Source of the DNA: Symsagittifera roscoffensis
Lineage: Eukaryota > Xenacoelomorpha > Acoela > Convolutidae
Assembly (NCBI RefSeq): GCF_963678635.1
Contig: NC_087066.1
Location: 17,977,275 to 18,041,274 of the forward strand
Length of the DNA stretch: 64,000 nt
Direction: 5' to 3'
Below, in pieces: positions 57,975-64,000 of this stretch. The position numbers were made by a program, and so were the translations under genes. The notes beneath the pieces were generated by a model, which worked only from the letters and a program-made list of their open reading frames with translations, did no database searches and was not told the origin of the DNA. Numbering within the stretch: the first letter of the stretch is position 1; each line of letters starts with the position of its first letter.

Positions 57975-58525
57975 CTGAAAAATTTGTCAATTAAGTAAGA
58001 AAAAAAACAACAGATGCAGTTTTGGAGGCATGGACAAATCCCATTTGACTTTGGGCAGATTCGTTGTTGAATTTCGCATCATTTTAGCACTACCTGGCTC
58101 CAAAATTAAGATTATTTCAGGTGCTGATAAAATAAATCAAAGTGGTACATTCATAAATACAATAACTCAAAGTGGTAAAACTCAGTGTTTTAAGCCTTGG
58201 TTGTGGATTCCATTCACAAGGTTAACTTTTTACTCTTAAATTCTGCACTCGCTTTTTCCGTACACAGAAACATTTTGCGCTCTGCTCCATTTGACAGATA
58301 ATATTTTTAGAAGATGAAGTGCTGCGGAGAGCCAAAGTGCCTAATTTAGTTGAAGAGCAAAAAAAAGTTAACCACACTCAATATATATAACAAATATGCA
58401 ATGCCGAGACTAATAATCTTGAGAGATTTTTTTCTAAAGTAAATAAAATTAGAAGTATCAAAAACAAAATTGACAAACCTGCGAAACAGAAAACACTGAG
58501 AGTCGACTGTACACTAAAATCAACA

Positions 58526-58775
58526 TCAAGGTGTCTGAACGGGAGCCTGGTAACCTCCAATTTCACAGCTGCCTCCCCAGATATCCATGCATAATCCTTG
58601 AAGCTCCGCGGTTTTCTGCGAAAGAAACGCAACTGCTTTGACGCAAGAAACTACGTCACTTCGAAATCCAGAAACAAATTTCTCGGCCTTATAGAAATTT
58701 GTAAAGTGAACCACTATTTCGGCGGTTGCTCGACGAACATGTCTAGTAGAAGGAACAAATGATTTGAAGCCTGTA
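58526..58775 (-). pseudogene. Block b, U2, open
   Basis: Open frame with RHVRRATAEIVVHFTNFYKA, AEKFVSGFRSDVVSCVK and CMDIWGGSCEIGGYQ. This copy and U3 preserve the reading lost in U1. Confidence 0.5.
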
Positions 58776-60212
58776 ATTTTGTGTTGATTAAATTGTTGAT
58801 AATATCTTGAACATTTCCAATTTTTGTCGCCTTAATCAAATCGTACTTGAAATCTTCCGGAGTCCCCGTTTCTTAAACAAGCGAGTAATCCTAAAACGGT
58901 TCAAAAAAGTAAAAAGTAAATGCACACTTTTTGCGAACACTTTTACCGCTTTTTAATCTCTGGGAGTCCCTTTCAGGTACCTCCATTAGTCCTTGGAAGC
59001 TAACTCTATGTCATCAAACAGAACTTGGTGCCAAAGTCTTTCAGATCCTTTTGGAGTGCACCACTGTTGTAGTGTCGCCAGTGCTATCTTCCGAGTTGTC
59101 TCGCGAGAAATCACATGCTTCGAAAATTGCATGCGATGGTGGCTGTATAAGGAGATCAATAAATCTTGAAGTCTCCAGTTTAACTATACTTTGTAATTAT
59201 ACCATAGTTTATACCTTTTTTTCCTGTTATACGGCCCATTATTTTGCTTTCTTGAAAAAAGCTGTAGGGGTAAAAAAAATCCACCTTCTAAAGTTTTTTT
59301 CCAGTTAACAAATCACAAATTATAACATCGTTTTTGAATTAGATGTGTACTGGCGCCGTTTAGTTTAGTATTCCACCCCAAATACGGAAATAGTCCGTTC
59401 AGTTTTGCAAAATCTCAATTCTGACAGGAGTTATCGGCTCCGTTCAGTCTATTGCCCTTCCCAAATTCTGAATAAGTTGGATCTAGTTTTGCAAAATCTC
59501 AAATCTTGACGGAGAGGAATGTGTAATGGCGCCGTGCAGTCTATTTCCCATCCCATAAACTGAAATAGTTTGTTCTAGTTTTGCATAATTTCAATAACTC
59601 TTGTTGCAGTTCAAACCAATCTCAAATACTGATCAGTTCGTTCCAATTTTGTTGCAATTTCCAATAACAGTACAAATTTTTAACTAGAAGAGAAAATCTC
59701 AAAAAATACTGACTGAAAACCTAAAACGAACTTCGAACCAAAAAACCCAAATACTGACAATATTTCGTTGCAGTTGCGATATCTCAAATACTGACAACAG
59801 TTTTCTGCAGTTGCAAAACCCAAAATACTGACATAAAACCCAATTACTGACAAAAAAATCTGCAAAATTCCAATTACCAATTAAAGTTTGTTGCAGTTCT
59901 GCCAAATCCCAAAGAGTGGCAATCAACAATACATCAACTATACAATTTCCCCAATCGATTTAGGGGGATAATAACAGGGGATCTTGTTAACTATTTCTCC
60001 CCCTATTATAATGATGCGGGTAGTTTCCCCCACCTCACATATGAATCAACTTTATATTTTAAGGAGGGCTTTGCTTTTGTAACGAGGGCTAACCAGGTCA
60101 TAGCATAATAATAGTCCAAATACCAATTTTTGTAACAAAATCAATAAGGTGAAAAAAAATTACCGTCGAAAATTTAATCCATGACTGATTTTGTTTTTCT
60201 TACTGTTTCCAG

Positions 60213-60755
60213 AGTGCGTCCTACAATTTTCGCAAAAAAGCATTATGGTCCACCACTTTGCTGAAAAGCGATGCGAGAAGAGGTATGCGAAACTGAAAAA
60301 ACTGACTTGCATTTTCTGTGGCACAGAGGGCTTCAGCGACTGCTACTGAATGGCAGAGCATGGGTTGTCGCCTGGATGCTGGGAGAGGACAAGGGCCAAT
60401 CGATGATCTGCGCTCAAACGAAAGCTGCACTCTCCCACTAGGAAAAGTTATAACTTTGTGCGGGACATTTATGAAGGGTGCCAATTATCATTCAGAGCGA
60501 AGCAGAGGAGGGCAAATTTGATCTGCGAGGGTAAAATCCGCGATGATCAGAGTGAGTGAAGATGGGTGTTTCTGAAATAAGATACAAGCGCATCGATCTA
60601 TATGTTTTTTGATTTCATATTCAAACTGTTTCAGCACTAAGCCAAATAATTTAGTCCACGTCTGCGCAACTAGACTGTATCACGACAACGACGAAGAGGC
60701 AGACGACGAGACAGTCTACCGTAAAAATTTCGTAGGGATCAACTGTGCAAGTTGA
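60213..60755 (+). pseudogene. CxxC and acidic exon-like blocks, second copy
   Basis: Copy of 53843-54386, with acceptor, the two in-frame TGA codons, the donor region and second acceptor (exon from 60635) conserved. One base is lost near 60474 (GAAGGGTGCC against GAAAGGGTGCC), so the first block is additionally frameshifted. Confidence 0.5.
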
Positions 60756-61129
60756 CCTTAAAACTAAGGTTAGTTGTCCTTGTTAATCCATCCTATGATG
60801 TTAATCCATCCTAGTTCTTACAATTACAGTTAGTTCAAAAATTTTGTTAAGCCGAATTCAACCAAAATCAACAACTTTTAGAAACTTTTTATCCCAAAGC
60901 CTTTTATTATTTAATTATGCAATTTAACAAATCGAATTGTTTGGTTAGTCAGTTTATATTGGTTGCGTTAAACCGCGGGGTGACTGTTTTTGACACGGCT
61001 ACAAAGGTCTGCTGGAATTTGTCAAAATTTAATTTTGACACACAGGAAAACTAAAATTAAATATAAAAACGGTCGTTTAAATCAAAAGTTTAATAAAATT
61101 TTTGAATTCTAAAAGGGTATCTCAACAAA

Positions 61130-61498
61130 TTTGATAAGTAATGGTTTAAGATTTGTTCGTGGATTCCACAGACAATGGTTAAGTATTTGTTCGTAAAATC
61201 CCCAATAGTTTTTTTAGCTAAAATAATTGCTCAATGCTGCTGGCTTATCAAAATACGGGTTTACAAATCAAAATGGCTGTTTCAATCAATTCTCTAAATT
61301 TATACTTAATTTCTAAAAAGATATATCCAGGAATTTATTTAAGTAATGATTTGAGATTTGTTCCTGGATTCCACAGACAATGGTTATTTATTTGTTAGTA
61401 ATTTCCGCTTTCGTTTTTCTAGCTAGCCTTTGTTCAAGCTGGTGTTTGCTGGACATCTCACTTACAATCTGCGGAACCCGCTAACAGTTTGTTGAATC
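61130..61498. repeat. W block pair, U2/U3, truncated
   Basis: Same doubled block; the second copy ends at GTTTGTTGAATCA, where the U3 deletion joint occurs. Confidence 0.75.
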
Positions 61499-61738
61499 AC
61501 TCTGTAATGTCATTTGACACATACAGTGGGAGCCACGAGACTGTATCAGATGACTGCTCATTAGAGACACCAAAAACCAGCCGCAACAAAAATGCTGATT
61601 CGCCACAAAAGGTCAGTTTTGCTCCTAATTGTCCCAGGGAATTTGTTTGGCTGTACAACCAACCCGATTCTTCGTCGACTGCTGTGTTGGGAGCAACGTT
61701 CTGCTGCATAGCGTATCTGCTGTCTTTTCCAAGGCACG
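61499..61738 (-). pseudogene. Block c, U3, truncated
   Basis: Open from CLGKDSRYAMQQNVAPNTAV to YVSNDITE, where the deletion joint falls. Acceptor retained. Confidence 0.5.
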
Positions 61739-62289
61739 CTGAAAAATTTGTCAATTAAGTAAGAAAAAAAAACAACAGATGCAGTTTTGGAGGCATGGAC
61801 AAATCCGATTTGACTTTGGGCAGATTGGTTGTTGAATTTCGCATCATTGTAGCACTACCTGGCTCCAAAATTAAGATTATTTCATGTGCTGATAAAATAA
61901 ATCAAAGTGGTACATTCATAAATACAATAAATCAAAGTGGTAAAACTCAGTGTTTTAAGCCTTGGTTGTGGATTCCATTCACAAGGTTAACTTTTTACTC
62001 TTAAATTCTGCACTCGCTTTTTCCGTACACAGAAACTTTTTGCGCTCTGCTCCATTTGACAGATAATATTTTTAGAAGATGAAGTGCTGCGGAGAGCCAA
62101 AGTGCCTAATTTAGTTGAAGAGCAAAAAAAAGTTAACCACACTCAATATATATAACAAATATGCAATGCCGAGACTAATAATCTTGAGAGATTTTTTTCT
62201 AAAGTAAATAAAATTAGAAGTATCAAAAACAAAATTGACAAACCTGCGACACAGAAAACACTGAGAGTCGACTGTACACTAAAGTCAAC

Positions 62290-62535
62290 ATCTAGGTGTC
62301 TGAACGGGAGCCTGGTAACCTCCAATTTCACAGCTGCCTCCCCAGATATCCATGCATAATCCTTGAAGCTCCGCGGTTTTCTGTGAAAGAAACGCAACTG
62401 CTTTGACGCAAGAAACTACGTCACTTCGAAATCCAGAAACAAATTTCTCGGCTTTATAGAAATTTGTAAAGTGAACCACTATTTCGGCGGTTGCTCGACG
62501 AACGTGTCTAGTAGAAGGAACAAATGATTTGAATT
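62290..62535 (-). pseudogene. Block b, U3, open
   Basis: Same open frame as U2 with VHFTNFYKAEKFVSGF and CMDIWGGSCEIGGYQ; ends QTPRC before a stop. Confidence 0.5.
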
Positions 62536-62812
62536 CTGTAATTTTGTGTTGATTGAAGTGTTGATAATATCTTGAACATTTCCAATTTTTGTCGCCTTAA
62601 TCAAATCGTACTTGAAATCTTCCGGAGTCCCCGTTTCTTAAACAAGCGAATAATCCTAAAACGGTTCAAAAAAGTAAAAAGTAAATGCACACTTTTTGCG
62701 AACACTTTTACCGCTTTTTAATCTCTGGGAGTCCCTTTCAGGTACCTCCATTAGTCCTTGGAAGCTAACTCTATGTCATCAAACATAAAACAGAACTTGG
62801 TGCCAAAGTCTT

Positions 62813-63759
62813 TCAGATCCTTTTGGAGTGCACCACTGTTGTAGTGTCGCCAGTGCTATCTTCCGAGTTGTCTTGCGAGAAATCACATGCTCCGAAAATT
62901 GAATACAATGGTGCCTGTATAAGGATGCGGTTGGTGAACTTCTTGATGGTTCTGAGGGTGCTGGATGAGCTAATGGTCGTGATTGCTGATTCTGTTGACG
63001 TCGGGGTTCTTGATGAGGTTCCTAACCGTTCTAACGGCGGTGTCGATCTGTTCTGATGGTTTATAACACTAAAAGTTGAGTATTCGGGTAGCATTGTTTC
63101 AGAAAAGAGAAACTTGACCAGGTTCCTCATTTTTTCTTCCACGGTATTTCCTTGAAGCCCCGTAGAATTAACATCTGCGTAAATTCCAGCTGCTACTACA
63201 ATCGAATGACGTGGTCTTGCCGTGGTCTTGCTATTTTTCGTTCAAGATCGTCACGTCCCAATGTAGTTCCATCGACCTTTTCTGAAACTAGTCTTTGAAC
63301 AGTTCGATATTTGTTTTCCATTCTTTCCCTGCCATTTCGTCAAGAAATCCGGCGTCTACAAATTTTCGATCTTTATCTGATGCTATCGAATAGCGATTCC
63401 ACAGTTGAATTGTTGCTCCATATTTTCTCAGACATTGAAGAATCGTTTGTCGTATTGGGCGAGTCGTTCATTTGTATGTCGAATCGTACGCGTCGGTTTG
63501 TGCGTCCCGATTCGTGTGTCGGCTATTTGTCCATCTATTCGTATCTCGGTTCGTGTCGCTTTGTTTGTCGGTACGTCGAGTCGTATCGGTTTTTGTCGAT
63601 ATTCGTGTCGGTTTTGTTCGTCGGAATTTCTTGTCGGAAACTAATTTCGATGTCGGAGTCTGAAGTTCGTGTATCGATTTTTTGTGTTCCTTTATCGGTG
63701 ATGAATGAAAAGAGGGTGTTATTTAAGTTATCCACATTCATAATTACCAGTTTGCCCAA
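62813..63759 (-). pseudogene. N-terminal coding segments, U3
   Basis: Nearly identical to 51528-52474, with the same phase changes. NLVKFLFSETMLPEYSTF and GFLDEMAGKEWKTN are visible. The nearly perfect match over about 900 bp makes U1 and U3 closest relatives here. Confidence 0.4.
63475..63690. repeat. CpG-dense degenerate repeat, U3
   Basis: Copy of 52190-52400 with almost no change in this stretch although CpG-rich DNA usually mutates fast. Confidence 0.5.
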
Positions 63760-64000
63760 TCGGTTAAATTAATTGTGGGTTATGGTGTGATTTTTAAATT
63801 TTTAATTTGGCCTAACCGACCTGGCCAAATTTAGGTGAAGCTTCACAGCCAGCGGATAGACTTTATGACCAACTAGAGTCATAATTGTTTTGATACTTTT
63901 TTAGCCGTCAATTAAAAGAGTCACTAATTGTTTCTTGAGTTCGATTAATTGATTTTCAAGTATTTAGATTTCATAATCGCGAATATCATACGCTCCTCAA

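Larger units (their letters stand above)
55658..60003. mobile_element. Candidate TIR-bounded element in U2, internally deleted (4.3 kb)
   Basis: Ends at 55658-55681 and 59979-60003 match those of U1. It lacks about 1.1 kb relative to U1: TGTATAAGGA at 59150 joins GATCAATAAATC, equivalent to 51646 joined to 52738, with AGGA microhomology. The minus-strand gene is therefore missing its N-terminal part. Confidence 0.45.
61499..64000. mobile_element. U3: partial element copy, left end deleted, runs off the window
   Basis: At 61498 the W block is fused to a position equivalent to 57738, inside block c, deleting about 2.6 kb including the left inverted end and blocks d, e and f. The rest follows U1 (50228-52720) including the N-terminal region lost from U2. 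The right end lies beyond the window. Confidence 0.75.

Overview
This window is AT-rich eukaryotic DNA, very probably from an invertebrate animal. The evidence is: no operons or long intact genes; splice-like coding fragments; BEL/Pao-type and Ty3/Gypsy-type retrotransposon remains; a 336-bp satellite; and kilobase-scale tandem duplications throughout. An arthropod, perhaps a crustacean, is a guess from the style of the retroelement fragments, not something the sequence proves. I see no rRNA, tRNA gene, CRISPR array or intact full-length gene. Almost everything here exists in two to six diverged copies.

Layout. (1) 1-9400: 28 full copies of a 336-bp satellite, including a duplicated four-monomer block. 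(2) 9401-10150: frameshifted 3' end of a BEL/Pao pol gene. (3) 10410-28939: six full or partial copies (C1-C6) of a 3.4-4.5 kb composite repeat. Four of them carry an array of a 22-bp minisatellite, and most have inverted copies of a core AATAGTTAACAAGRTCC next to a GGGGG run. (4) 28940-29139: a 200-N gap. (5) 29816-47650: three tandem copies (V1-V3) of a unit with plus-strand exon-like fragments. V2 and V3 carry a minus-strand Ty3/Gypsy remnant, V1 only its truncated tail. V1 and V2 also have a MITE-like inverted repeat and very G-rich tracts. (6) 47650-64000: copies U1-U3 of a roughly 7.5-kb unit. They share part of their plus-strand exons with the V units, but where V has Gypsy they carry a 5.5-kb segment on which a multi-exon minus-strand gene lies.

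Main biological reading. V and U look like two branches of one ancestral tandem array. Both contain a diverged short exon with the conserved core EGIIWEP plus RLxVxxKWYK. In the U branch, 48125-53631 is bounded by imperfect terminal inverted repeats and encloses a minus-strand gene. Its parts, in order, are an N-terminal region, a block with CMDIWGGSCEIGGYQ, a Cys-containing block with ELNVPFRKFLPKMSL, a block with EALEKSNHHA and a GGGR motif, and a C-terminal region that looks like a BRCT domain. I propose it as a candidate undescribed DNA transposon or captured gene. The C repeats carry the same inverted end motif in the same relative orientation and could be non-coding relatives. All copies visible here are decayed, but by different mutations in each copy, so an ancestral reading frame is recognisable by comparison.
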